This document shows, one piece after another, positions 1-9,000 of a stretch of 13,666 bases of DNA; the stretch's first letter is position 1; the number at the start of each line of letters is the position of its first letter. The stretch covers positions 25,403 through 39,068 of the forward strand of contig DDST01000161.1 in assembly GCA_002343485.1 (NCBI GenBank), read 5' to 3'. A program made the position numbers and the translations under genes. The DNA comes from Proteobacteria bacterium UBA2383 (GTDB lineage Bacteria; Pseudomonadota; Gammaproteobacteria; Competibacterales; Competibacteraceae). The notes below the pieces were generated by a model, which was given only the letters and a program-made list of their open reading frames with translations, was not told the origin of the DNA and did not search any database.

Positions 1-1
1 T

Positions 2-55
2 CCTAAACCTGTTCCTAAACCTGTTCCTAAATCTGTTCCTAAACCTGTTTCTAAA
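2..55 (+). repeat. 12-bp tandem repeat encoding PKPV in the TonB linker
   Basis: The unit CCTAAACCTGTT occurs four times back to back (2-13, 14-25, 26-37, 38-49), followed by a degenerate partial copy. One base differs in the third unit (ATCTGTT, giving Ser). The period is a multiple of three, so copy-number change would lengthen or shorten the periplasmic linker without a frameshift. The array may continue to the left of the window. Confidence 0.9.
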
Positions 56-619
56 CGACACACTGAGATAACTCAGCCGCCCCCAAAACCTGCCGCGCCA
101 GTGACAAAATCCAAACCAACCCGCGCCGCTGAACGTCCTGCACCGCCTTTGAGCCACCGCTCCGCTGCGATTCCCCCTCTATCAGGACAAATGAGCAGCA
201 CTGCCCTGCTAAGTCAGGTCGCCCGCCTCGAAACCGAGAGCCAGCGGCAGAAATCGGCAACCATTCGCATGAAGCGTGTCACTTTGACCGACACTCGCTC
301 GATAGCTGGCTTCTATGCGGCAGACTGGGCACGTAAGGTTACTCGTGTGGGGGAAATGAATTTCCCAGATACCGCCCGGCGGCTAAGCTTGAGTGCCGGG
401 CCGTTGCTGGAGGTCGCTATTCGCGCCGATGGCAGCTTGCTAGAGGTGCGGATTCTCCATTCATCGGGTAACGCTGAACTCGACCGGGCCGCTCAACGTA
501 TTGTAAAACTAGCTGCGCCCTACCCGCCTTTCCCTGCAGAACTCCACCAGCAAGCCAATCTGCTGCGCATTGAAAGCCCGTGGCGCTTCGATCCAGGTGG
601 CCGGGTACAAGCACGATAA
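2..619 (+). CDS. TonB-family energy transducer, C-terminal part (5' end outside window)
   Basis: TonB proteins span the periplasm and pass proton-motive energy from ExbB/ExbD to outer-membrane transporters; members of this family can also serve other envelope roles. The reading frame is open from base 2, so the N-terminal membrane anchor lies outside the window and 205 residues are visible. They begin with a PKPV-type repeat (about residues 1-16) and a Pro/Lys-rich linker. The TonB C-terminal domain covers about residues 104-205, with the signature YAADWARKV, an ADGSLLEVRILHSSG strand pair, LDRAAQRIVKLAAP and a PPFP turn, and ends in an ESPWRF-like strand. This matches the TonB-like proteins that often sit beside gshB in gammaproteobacteria, but that neighbour cannot be seen here. 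The stop codon is TAA at 617-619. The family is clear; the transported substrate is not. Confidence 0.9.
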   Translation, partial: PKPVPKPVPKSVPKPVSKRHTEITQPPPKPAAPVTKSKPTRAAERPAPPLSHRSAAIPPLSGQMSSTALLSQVARLETESQRQKSATIRMKRVTLTDTRSIAGFYAADWARKVTRVGEMNFPDTARRLSLSAGPLLEVAIRADGSLLEVRILHSSGNAELDRAAQRIVKLAAPYPPFPAELHQQANLLRIESPWRFDPGGRVQAR

Positions 620-839
620 CACCAAACCCTCTACACGGGAGTCTGCTCCTACAAAATGAATTACCCAGCGAACACGCACTACATCTCAATTGATTACCCT
701 GGGATTAATGCAGTTCAGCCTGTTCATAGCAATAATGGCGAGGATTCGACAATCCGTGCTGCTATCATTGCCCTGATATTCAGGCTGGGATTGAAGACGC
801 TCACCGCAAAGATGAACAGGCCAGGCTAATCGCTAATTT

Positions 840-1130
840 CTAATCGCCAAGCTTGAGACTGGGTGGGGGCAGCAGTAACGAGCCGGTGGGAAAATGCTCC
901 AATGCTGCCGGATGGTCTTGAAAAGGAGAATAGCGGTCTGCCTGACTTGGATGGCGAGTGTAGCGGGCTTCGGTAAAAAGACTCAAATCGCTTAAGCCCA
1001 ACTCCCGAACCAGTGCCTGACTGGCAGTATGCTCGACTGTCCGTGAGCGCCAAGCTGCATTCACGAGAGTCAATCCAAACAGCAGCAACAAAAATCCAAG
1101 TCCCAGCAGGGCAAGTTGGCATGGCCGCAT
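840..1130 (-). CDS. Small membrane-anchored protein of unknown function
   Basis: I do not recognise a named family. The product is 96 residues from the ATG at 1130. Residues about 6-25 form one strongly hydrophobic segment (LALLGLGFLLLLFGLTLV) ending in VNA, so it is either a signal anchor or a cleaved signal peptide with a possible site after Ala25. The rest is a polar, non-repetitive tail with a patterned stretch, EARYTRHPSQADRYSPFQDH, then ALEHFPTGSLL and a Pro-rich end, which looks like true coding sequence rather than a chance frame. In-frame ATGs at 1139 and a longer start at 1160 are possible, and none has a good ribosome binding site, so the start is uncertain. It stands alone between the TonB gene and the DUF1343 gene, divergent from the latter by about 200 bp. 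Confidence 0.6.
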   Translation of the reverse strand: MRPCQLALLGLGFLLLLFGLTLVNAAWRSRTVEHTASQALVRELGLSDLSLFTEARYTRHPSQADRYSPFQDHPAALEHFPTGSLLLPPPSLKLGD

Positions 1131-1322
1131 GGTGGTCATAGGGTAGCCATAGGGCGTCAAGATCGATATTCAACCGCTGCAGTGCCGGACGGCGGTAAAG
1201 GACTTAGCAGGAACAAGGGAGTCAGTAATAATGTCTCCTCACAGTTCTCAGAAGAACACAGGACGATGACAGCAAAACATAATCGTTCTGGCGTTAGAAT
1301 TCACCTTATTATCAAGCATTGC

Positions 1323-1326
1323 AGGA
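1323..1326 (+). promoter_or_regulatory. Ribosome binding site for the DUF1343 gene
   Basis: AGGA lies 10 bases before the ATG at 1337. It supports that start over the in-frame TTG at 1319, which would overlap this site. Confidence 0.5.
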
Positions 1327-1336
1327 TGATAACCTG

Positions 1337-2515
1337 ATGTCTCGCGTTCAAACCGGTTTGGAAACATTACTTACTGAATTTCCTGAAAAGATTCGCGGCG
1401 CTCGCGTTGGCTTAGTTTGCCATCCGGCCAGTGTTGACGCTGAACTGCGCCATATCCTCGATCTACTGCCAACCACAGGCGCACGGATTGCCGCCATTTT
1501 TGGTCCCGAGCACGGCGCTCGTGGCGAGGCACAAGATATGGAGCACGTTGAGGATCTGGCCGTTGATCCGCGGCTAAAAGCGCCAGTGTACAGCCTATAC
1601 GGCGCGACATTTAAAAGCCTGACACCGCGCCGTCAGCAACTACGAGGACTTGATGCCCTAGTTATCGATTTACAGGATGTGGGTGCTCGCTACTATACCT
1701 ACATCTGGACAATGGCCTTATGCATGCAGGCAGCGGGCAAAGCCGGAATCCGCGTATTAGTGTGCGACCGCCCCAATCCGATCAATGGGATAACGACAGA
1801 AGGCAACCTGATCAAACCTGGTTTTGAATCCTTCGTTGGCCTCGATCCATTACCTAATCGACATGGCTTGACCGCAGGAGAAATTGCCCGCTATCTGCAG
1901 AGCCGGCGGGGCGTCGAATGTGAGTTAGAAGTGTTGCCTATGCGTGGCTGGCAACGCGAGATGTATTTTGAGGACACTGGATTGCCGTGGGTCTATCCCT
2001 CACCCAACATGCCTACCGTCGATACGGCACTGGTTTACCCCGGCATGTGCCTGGTGGAAGCAACTGAACTGTCGGAAGGGCGTGGAACGTGCCGGCCCTT
2101 TGAAGTGGCTGGCGCGCCGGCTGTCGATCCTGAGGCGTTGGCCGCTGACCTGTCTGGGCAGAGCCTGCGCGGGTGCCGGTTCCGCCCTTTATATTTCCGG
2201 CCCCTGTTTCAGAAACATGCCGGAAAAACGTGTGGAGGGATACAGATTCATGTCACAGACCGCCAGCAATTTGATTCCTTCATGACAGGTGTAGCTTTTT
2301 TACAGAGCATCCGGCGAGTTGCTCCGGAGGTCTTTATGTGGCGGGCCAAACCCTATGAATTCGTAGACGAGATTCCGGCGATTGATCTGCTGGCCGGAGA
2401 TGACCGGCTGCGCCTGGCATTGGATGCTGGCGCTGATCTGGCTGATCTGGCTGAACAGTGGTTGCAAGAGCGCGTCATCTTCGAGACAGTTCGCCAAGAA
2501 GCATTGCTTTATTAG
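1337..2515 (+). CDS. DUF1343 / NamZ-type exo-beta-N-acetylmuramidase family protein
   Basis: The 392-residue product matches the DUF1343 family (B. subtilis YbbC/NamZ, glycoside hydrolase family GH171), whose characterised members remove terminal N-acetylmuramic acid from the non-reducing end of peptidoglycan fragments. Visible family marks are GLVCHPAS (25-32), FGPEHG (55-60, with the Glu expected to be functionally central), LQDVGARYYTYIWTM (112-126), DRPNPI (144-149), PSPNMPT (221-227) and LSEGRGT (245-251). Length is typical of the mature family. No signal peptide is present: the protein begins MSRVQTGLETLL and an in-frame TAG at 1295-1297 rules out a longer leader. A cytoplasmic location, perhaps in muropeptide recycling, is therefore inferred, unlike the secreted Bacillus enzyme. 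The gene ends 24 bp from the convergent debranching enzyme. No other recycling gene (murQ, nagZ, amgK) is in view. Confidence 0.85.
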   Translation: MSRVQTGLETLLTEFPEKIRGARVGLVCHPASVDAELRHILDLLPTTGARIAAIFGPEHGARGEAQDMEHVEDLAVDPRLKAPVYSLYGATFKSLTPRRQQLRGLDALVIDLQDVGARYYTYIWTMALCMQAAGKAGIRVLVCDRPNPINGITTEGNLIKPGFESFVGLDPLPNRHGLTAGEIARYLQSRRGVECELEVLPMRGWQREMYFEDTGLPWVYPSPNMPTVDTALVYPGMCLVEATELSEGRGTCRPFEVAGAPAVDPEALAADLSGQSLRGCRFRPLYFRPLFQKHAGKTCGGIQIHVTDRQQFDSFMTGVAFLQSIRRVAPEVFMWRAKPYEFVDEIPAIDLLAGDDRLRLALDAGADLADLAEQWLQERVIFETVRQEALLY

Positions 2516-2539
2516 TTCATGCTAACAGTTTAGGCAAAC

Positions 2540-4687
2540 CTATGTTGATGGTAATCGCCGATGTTGCAAAACCGCTAATGAGCGGCCACGGACTGGATAC
2601 GGTTCCTCAGCAGGATGCTGGTTGCCATACATCGGCCGGCCTTGCGGCAAGGCTGTATCGATCAACACCTCAAATACAGGGTTTTCGCGCAATACCGGCA
2701 GTATGAACGGAACCTCTTCATGATGAGCGTTGAACAGGAGCAGGAAATCATCATCCTCCAGCACATGGCCGCGCTCATCCCAGTCTCCCAAGCCATCACC
2801 TGGCAAATACAACCCTAAACAACGGGCGTAATCATGCGTCCATTCATCGTCGTCAATCTCGCGCCCATCAGGGTTAAACCAAAGGATATCGCGCACACCC
2901 TCACCATGGATGCCTCGGAAGAAATGCCGGCGGCGGAACGTCGGATGCTGCTGGCGAATCTGGATCAGCCGCTGTGTGAACGCCAGCAACTCGCGATTCT
3001 CAGGCAACCAGGAAATGTCCCAGTCAAACCAACTGATTTCATTATCCTGGCAATAGGCATTGTTGTTGCCACGCTGGGTGCGCCCGACTTCATCCCCAGC
3101 CAATAACATCGGCACACCTTGTGACAGCAGGAGAGTCGTCAAGAAATTACGGCGCTGATGTAGCCGCAAGGCTAGAATCGCCGGATCGCTGGTATCACCT
3201 TCTGTCCCGCAATTCCAACTGCGATTGTGTGAATCACCGTCTTGGTTGTCCTCGCCATTCGCTTCATTGTGACGCTCGTTGTAGCTCACCAAATCGTACA
3301 ATGTGAAACCATCATGGGCGGTCACGAAGTTGATGCTAGCGTGAGGGTGACGGCCATTATGTTCATAGAGATCAGCAGAACCGGTCAGTCGATAAGCTAG
3401 ATCACCGATCAAACCGCCTTCGCCGCGCCAGTAATCACGCACAACATCGCGATACTTACCATTCCACTCACTCCAGCCGCCTGGAAACTGACCGACTTGA
3501 TAACCATTCTCGCCTACATCCCACGGCTCGGCGATCAGCTTAACCTGAGACAATAGCGGATCCTGCTGGATCACATCCATAAATGTCCCGGCCTGATCCA
3601 CCTCACCCTTTTTATCCCGCGCCAGGGTAGCGGCTAGATCAAAGCGGAAACCATCCACGCGCATCTCCTGTACCCAGTAGCGCAGGCTGTCCATGACCAT
3701 TTGCAGTACCCGCGGATGTGCAGTATTCAGGGTATTGCCACACCCGGTGTAATCCATGTAATAGCGCGGCTGGCCGGGAACCAGCCGGTAATAGCTAGCA
3801 TTGTCGAGACCGCGAAAACTCAGGGTCGGGCCAAAATGATTTCCTTCCGCGCTGTGGTTATAGACCACATCGAGAATGACCTCGATGCCTGCCGAATGCA
3901 GCGTCTTGACCATGCTTTTGAATTCGGCTACCGGGTTGTCGGTAGCCGCATATCGGGGATTTGGCGCGAAATAACCCAGGGTGCTATAGCCCCAAAAATT
4001 GCGCAGACCCCGGTCAAGCAGTAAGCGTTCATCGGAAAAGTAATGGACCGGCAGCAGTTCCACCGCCGTCACACCCAACGCTTTCAAATAGTCGATGACT
4101 GGACCGCAGGCTAATCCTGCATAAGTACCGCGCAGTTCCACAGGCAGTTCGGAGTGACGCATGGTAAAACCGCGTACATGCAACTCATAAATCAACGTAT
4201 TGCGCCAGGGGGTGTGTGGCCGGCGGTCATCGCCCCAGAAAAAGGCGCTGTCCACTACTTGACACTTGGGCATACCCGGGGCGCTATTGCGGGTATTAAT
4301 GCTCAGATCCTCAGTGCGACCGCCCAGCCGGTAACCAAACTGTGCATCGCTCCATTGCATCGGGCCGGCGATAGCCTTTGCATAGGGATCGAGCAGCAGC
4401 TTGTGCGGGTTAAATCGATGCCCTTCTTCCGGACGGTGAGGGCCATGCACCCGATAACCGTATAACAGACCAGGCCGGGCTTCTGGCAGATAGCCATGCC
4501 AGACTTGACCCGTGCGCTCCCGCAAGGGAACATGAGTGATCTCATGCTTGCCCTTGACATCGAACAAGCAGAGTATCGCCTGGTCAGCATGTTCCGAGAA
4601 CAGGGCGAAATTAACGCCTTCGCCGTCCCAAGTCGCACCCAGTGGATACGGCTGGCCCGGCCAAACGGTCATGGTGGATTTATTCAT
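2540..4687 (-). CDS. glgX: Glycogen debranching enzyme, GlgX/TreX/isoamylase type (GH13_11)
   Basis: This enzyme hydrolyses alpha-1,6 branch points of glycogen or limit dextrin. The 715-residue product has an N-terminal CBM48-like domain (about 10-105, from GQPYPLGATWDGEGVNFALFS) and a GH13 barrel. Barrel marks are DVVYNH (273-278), the nucleophile Asp350 in GFRFD, the acid/base Glu387 in AEPWD and the third acid Asp459 in TAHDGFTL. The NFWGYSTLGYFAPNPRY motif is typical of this subfamily. The C-terminal beta domain contains FLLLFNAHHEEVPFILP. The length is closer to TreX/isoamylase than to the roughly 657-residue E. coli GlgX, so its preference for short or long side chains is open. The start is the ATG at 4687, which has GGAG four bases upstream; a TTG at 4690 and an ATG at 4672 are alternatives. 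It follows glgC after 130 bp and may be the last gene of the operon or have its own control. Confidence 0.93.
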   Translation of the reverse strand: MNKSTMTVWPGQPYPLGATWDGEGVNFALFSEHADQAILCLFDVKGKHEITHVPLRERTGQVWHGYLPEARPGLLYGYRVHGPHRPEEGHRFNPHKLLLDPYAKAIAGPMQWSDAQFGYRLGGRTEDLSINTRNSAPGMPKCQVVDSAFFWGDDRRPHTPWRNTLIYELHVRGFTMRHSELPVELRGTYAGLACGPVIDYLKALGVTAVELLPVHYFSDERLLLDRGLRNFWGYSTLGYFAPNPRYAATDNPVAEFKSMVKTLHSAGIEVILDVVYNHSAEGNHFGPTLSFRGLDNASYYRLVPGQPRYYMDYTGCGNTLNTAHPRVLQMVMDSLRYWVQEMRVDGFRFDLAATLARDKKGEVDQAGTFMDVIQQDPLLSQVKLIAEPWDVGENGYQVGQFPGGWSEWNGKYRDVVRDYWRGEGGLIGDLAYRLTGSADLYEHNGRHPHASINFVTAHDGFTLYDLVSYNERHNEANGEDNQDGDSHNRSWNCGTEGDTSDPAILALRLHQRRNFLTTLLLSQGVPMLLAGDEVGRTQRGNNNAYCQDNEISWFDWDISWLPENRELLAFTQRLIQIRQQHPTFRRRHFFRGIHGEGVRDILWFNPDGREIDDDEWTHDYARCLGLYLPGDGLGDWDERGHVLEDDDFLLLFNAHHEEVPFILPVLRENPVFEVLIDTALPQGRPMYGNQHPAEEPYPVRGRSLAVLQHRRLPST

Positions 4688-4708
4688 CAATCTCCGAACT
4701 CGAAGAAA

Positions 4709-4788
4709 AACACCAGCTTTGCAGATTGGGTTAAGCCATAACCATGATATTCATATGGTGTTGATTTACATGTTCCGTGCTAACCCAA
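4709..4788 (-). promoter_or_regulatory. Interlocking inverted repeats in the glgC-glgX gap (putative leader structure)
   Basis: Two inverted repeats cross each other. AACACCA at 4709-4715 matches TGGTGTT at 4756-4762, and TTGGGTTA at 4726-4733 matches TAACCCAA at 4781-4788. A short local hairpin, ACCAT (4741-4745) with ATGGT (4755-4759), uses part of the same TGGTGTT arm, so it competes with the first pair. On the minus strand the last arm runs into a short T tract (TGGTGTTTTTC), as in an attenuator. The loop of the AACACCA pair is about 40 bases, long for a simple intrinsic terminator. The function is inferred. Confidence 0.35.
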
Positions 4789-4817
4789 CCTGCATGCCGA
4801 TACCTGATTACCTTAAA

Positions 4818-6050
4818 TCACTCACTAAATGCCTGCATGGTTGCGGTAACTTCGCGAGGCCCCACGACGGTAATGCCTCCCTGGGTCACCTCGTACCGGC
4901 TGCGATCCTGCTCAAGATCGTAACCAATGTGTGTACCCGCTTCGATCACGTTGTAACCGCCAATGATGGCACGCCGCAGCCGGGCACCTCGCTTGATGTG
5001 GACGTATTCTTGAATCAGACAGTCTTCGATCTCCACATCGTCCTCGATAATGACTTCACGGCGGATGATGGTATTGGTAATTTTGGCCTGACGCACCATT
5101 GAGCCAGCGGCCACCACACTGTTGACAATCCTGGCATCGAGCAGACGCGCGACGGGTCCTTGATAGTTGCTGGAAAAGATCCGCCATTGGGGATTAAACA
5201 TATCGAAACGCGGCTTCTCGCCCAGGAGATCCTGGTGGGCATTGAAGTAGGCGTCCCGCGTGCCGACATCGCGCCAGTAGGCCGGCTCCTCATACGATTT
5301 GGTTCCAGGCACCTTGTTGGTAGCGAAGTCGTAGGCAAACACCCGATGGGTATCCTTCAGTTTCGGTAACACATGGTGGCCGAAGTCGTGTTCGCCCCGT
5401 TCATGCGCCTCCTTGAGCGCCTTCACCAGCACTTTAGCATCAAACAGGTAGTTACCCATCGAGGCGTAGGAACGGGTAGGATCGGAGGGCATGGGCGGCG
5501 GATTGGCCGGTTTCTCCTGAAAATCGTTGACCCGGCCTGCGTGATCGGCATGGATAACGCCGAATGAACTGGCTTCGGCGATCGGCACCGGCAACGCAGC
5601 AACAGTCGCATCGGCCGCCCGCTCCAGATGGAAATCCACCATCTGCTGGAGATCCATCCGGTAAATATGATCGGCGCCGAACACGGCCACTAGATCAGGA
5701 TTATGAAGTTGAATCAAATTGATATTCTGATAAACAGCATCTGCAGTGCCCTGGAACCAGTCACCACCGCGCATCATCTGTGGCGGCACCACTGTCACGA
5801 ATTCCTCGTTGCGCATCGGCGACACCACCCACGCCTTGCGGACATGTTCGATCAACGACTGAGATTTATACTGGACCAGCATGTAGATTGACTGAATTCC
5901 CGAATTAAGCAGATTGCTCAACACAAAATCTACAATGCGATAACGGCTGCCAAACGGCAGCGAAGGTTTAGAATTGTAAGCTGTGAGGGGACTCAAGCGG
6001 GCACCCTCGCCACCCGCCATCACAAAAGCTAGAATTTTTGGTTGTTTCAT
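4818..6050 (-). CDS. glgC: Glucose-1-phosphate adenylyltransferase (ADP-glucose pyrophosphorylase)
   Basis: GlgC makes ADP-glucose and pyrophosphate from glucose 1-phosphate and ATP, the committed step of the classical GlgA glycogen route. The 410-residue product has the nucleotide-binding loop AGGEGARLSPLT (12-23), then SKPSLPFGSRYRIVDFVLSN (27-46), GTADAVYQN (101-109), the metal-site region FGADHIYRMD (124-133), a sugar-phosphate-site region FQEKP (177-181) and YWRDVGT (258-264). The C-terminal third is a left-handed beta-helix (hexapeptide pattern, about 295-370). Length is within the usual range. Allosteric effectors cannot be read from sequence alone. The ATG at 6050 overlaps the stop of the trehalose synthase gene (ATGA), and AGGA nine bases upstream lies inside that gene's end, which points to translational coupling and co-transcription. 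Confidence 0.95.
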   Translation of the reverse strand: MKQPKILAFVMAGGEGARLSPLTAYNSKPSLPFGSRYRIVDFVLSNLLNSGIQSIYMLVQYKSQSLIEHVRKAWVVSPMRNEEFVTVVPPQMMRGGDWFQGTADAVYQNINLIQLHNPDLVAVFGADHIYRMDLQQMVDFHLERAADATVAALPVPIAEASSFGVIHADHAGRVNDFQEKPANPPPMPSDPTRSYASMGNYLFDAKVLVKALKEAHERGEHDFGHHVLPKLKDTHRVFAYDFATNKVPGTKSYEEPAYWRDVGTRDAYFNAHQDLLGEKPRFDMFNPQWRIFSSNYQGPVARLLDARIVNSVVAAGSMVRQAKITNTIIRREVIIEDDVEIEDCLIQEYVHIKRGARLRRAIIGGYNVIEAGTHIGYDLEQDRSRYEVTQGGITVVGPREVTATMQAFSE

Positions 6051-9000
6051 CGCGGTGCATCCTTCGTTTCAAATGATAGTAGCTCACACAAACCCCCAAG
6101 TGGGATTTCCACCCAATCAGGACGATTGTCTAGTTCATAACGCAATTCGTAACAGGCCTTCTCCAAGGCAAACAACTCCAAAAGTACTCGAACTTGATCA
6201 GGATCAGCAGGATAGCCAGGACTATCTCCTGCTGTTTCGGTGTAGCCGGCCAGAAAGGCCATACGGGTTTGCTGTTCCCAATCATGGGCATGAGGGATAA
6301 GTTCTTCTTGATTGCTGGCGCCATCGGCAGTCGCCTGCCGGAGTGCCGCATGGGCAGCATAGTTAAACGAGCGCAACATACCAACCACATCCCGTAGTGG
6401 CGAATGCTTGCCACGCCGCTCCTCCAGCGACCGCGCCGGTTCACCCTCAAAGTCGATAATAATCACGTCGTCTTTGGCGACTAGCACTTGGCCAAGATGG
6501 TAATCGCCATGATAGCGCGTCTTCATGGCATGAGGCGTCATCGCTTCCACCTGCACCGAGCGTGCCGCCGCCGCACCACGCACCTCCAGCACTTGGGCAG
6601 CCAGTGAAGCGTAGCGTCCAGCCCGTGGCAAGCCGATTTGTGCTTCCAGCACCTGCTCGGCCAAGGCTTGCACCGGCTCCGGCAGCCGGTTCTTAGCCTG
6701 TTTCAGTCGCTCCAAGGTCATCTCGACTTCGTCACGAATCTGATCAAGCCAACGAGTCATATCCGCTACAGTAATCGGTTCGGGATCGAACGCTGGGTTA
6801 CCCGTGGTTTGCGCTAGTGCTCGATGTAATTCTCCAGTGCGCCGGCCCAGAGTCGTGGCAAACAAGAGGAAAACAGCATGCGGACTCGAGCTCTCGTCAG
6901 CTTCGAGAACAGCCGGCTCAGTCTGCTGAGACAGGCGGTCATCGAAAAACCGCTTGAGATAATCCAAGGTGTAGGTCCAGGCATCGCCCTGGTTGGCGAC
7001 GAATCCTTGCAAGATTGCCAGGGCGATGACAGTTCCATCCTCCTCATTCTCATATTCGAGTGCCCCAGCCAGCGGTGCGGCGTTTCCAAAAGCAGCGACA
7101 TCAGTCAGGAACCGGCCCATTTCCAGTTCCGGGCTGACACCTGGATGCAGCCGACGGTAACCCTTAAGCAGCATCCGGTTGCCAATGGCAATGGTGGTGT
7201 TGCTGCTGTCTAGCGCTAGTCGCTTAACCGGCAGCATCTCTGGCAGGTCGCCAGCCAATTCGTGAAAGGCGCGAGTCGCTGAGAACTTCAACCAGCCATT
7301 GCCGAGTGGAATCCGGGCATTGCGGGCGATCATTTTCATGAGGCCCTGAGAGAATCGCTCGTCGGCGAAGGCGTCATATAGCAAGCCCATGCGGGCGCGA
7401 ACCCGCACCCGGGCCAGTGCATAAGGCCACAGCGGTCGCAGGGCTTCATCACCGTCGTCTTTTTCCTCCCAAGCCAGCGCCAGCGGTAGCCCATAATCCT
7501 GCGGCTCTTCACGTCCGACTAGCCAAACCCGAATCCGTGCCAATACCCACTCAGTCTTATCAGCCCAGATGTCGTAATTGTCGAACTCGACTCGCTCAAT
7601 GCGTCCACCCTTACCGGCGAACCAACGCTGGGTTGGCAGGAAATCCGGCAGCACCTCTCGAACCAACCGCTGGTGCAGATTTTCGGCCATTTCCCGCCGG
7701 CTGGGCTCAACCTGATCGGGGAAGAAGCTTTTCCAGCCTTGGAACAAGACGAGCACTCGTAACTCGGTACCCGGCAAGCGATCCTCATGCCAAGCAGGTG
7801 GCGCTGCGTAGCTCAGCCGGAACCAGTAGAAACCGTAACGCGGCAACGTTAACAAATACGGTAATTCGCCAATTGGCGGAAAAGAGATCTGACCGAGCAT
7901 CTCCACCGGCACCATGCCCTTGAACTTACCTAGGTTCAGTTCCACCGGTTGAGCGGAGCGGGACAGATTGGCGACACACATCACGACTTCGTCCGCAAAA
8001 GCGCGAATGTAAGCCAGAATTTTGCGGTTACCGGGGCGCAGCATTTCAAGTCGACCGCGGCCGAAGGCTTGGCAGGTCCGGCGCACAGCAATCATTCGCT
8101 TCATCCAATTTAACAGCGAGGCAGGCGCGCGGCTCTGCGCTTCTACGTTCAGTGCTTCGTAACCGTAGATTGGGTCCATGATTGGCGGCAGGTACAGGCG
8201 TTGCGGATCCGCCTTGGAGAACCCGGCGTTGCGGTCCGGACTCCATTGCATCGGTGTGCGCACCCCGTTACGGTCGCCAAGATAGAAATTGTCGCCCATG
8301 CCAATTTCGTCACCATAGTAAACGATAGGGGTGCCCGGCATCGACAGCAATAAACTATTCATCAACTTGATCTTGCCGGAATCGTTATCCATCAGCGGCG
8401 CCAGCCGGCGGCGGATGCCAACATTGACCCGCATGCGTGGATCGGCGGCGTAGGTGCGGTACATGTAATCCCGTTCGCGGTCGGTGACCATTTCCAGCGT
8501 CAGTTCGTCGTGGTTACGCAGGAACACCGCCCATTGGCAGTTGTCGGGAATGTCTGGAGTTTGTTCGAGAATTTCGACGATGGGATAACGGTCTTCCTGG
8601 GCAATCGCCATATACATCCGCGGCATCAGCGGGAAGTGATAGGCCATGTGGCATTCATCGCCATCGCCAAAGTAATCGCGCACATCCTCCGGCCATTGAT
8701 TAGCCTCGGCCAGAAACAGGCGGCTGCGATAATGTTTATCCACCACGGCCCGCATCTGCTTGATGACCGCGTGCGTCTCAGGCAGGTTCTCGTTGTAGGT
8801 GCCCTCACGCACACACAAGTAGGGGATGGCGTCCAGCCGCAGTCCATCCACACCCATGTCCAGCCAAAAGCGCATCACTTTGGTCACGGCTTTTACCACC
8901 GCTGGATTGTTATGGTTTAAATCCGGCTGGTGCGAGAAAAAACGATGCCAATAGTACTGTTCCGCCACTGGATCCCAAGCCCAGTTGGAAGTCTCGGTAT

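Noticed and set aside
1..55. Possible CRISPR-like array at the left edge
   Set aside because: The units are 12 bp, contiguous without spacers, and in frame with the TonB coding sequence as PKPV.
620..839. Gap after the TonB gene with short open stretches
   Set aside because: Several frames read 30-40 codons without a stop, but none has a start with a ribosome binding site or a recognisable motif. No terminator with a T run is visible after the TonB stop.
826..1173. Alternative minus-strand frame of 115 codons overlapping the small membrane protein
   Set aside because: It starts at TTG, has no hydrophobic segment or recognisable motif and shares its bases with the more protein-like frame at 840-1130. 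An upstream TAA closes it, so it is not the tail of a longer intact gene.
4536..5102. Plus-strand open frame of 188 codons across the glgX start, the gap and the glgC end
   Set aside because: It is antisense to two recognised genes, with no ribosome binding site or known motif. The gap inside it is better explained as a leader region.
7417..7923. Plus-strand open frame of 168 codons inside the treS-maltokinase gene
   Set aside because: It lies opposite a clearly functional maltokinase region, is rich in Pro/Arg/Ala as expected of an antisense shadow, and has no motif.
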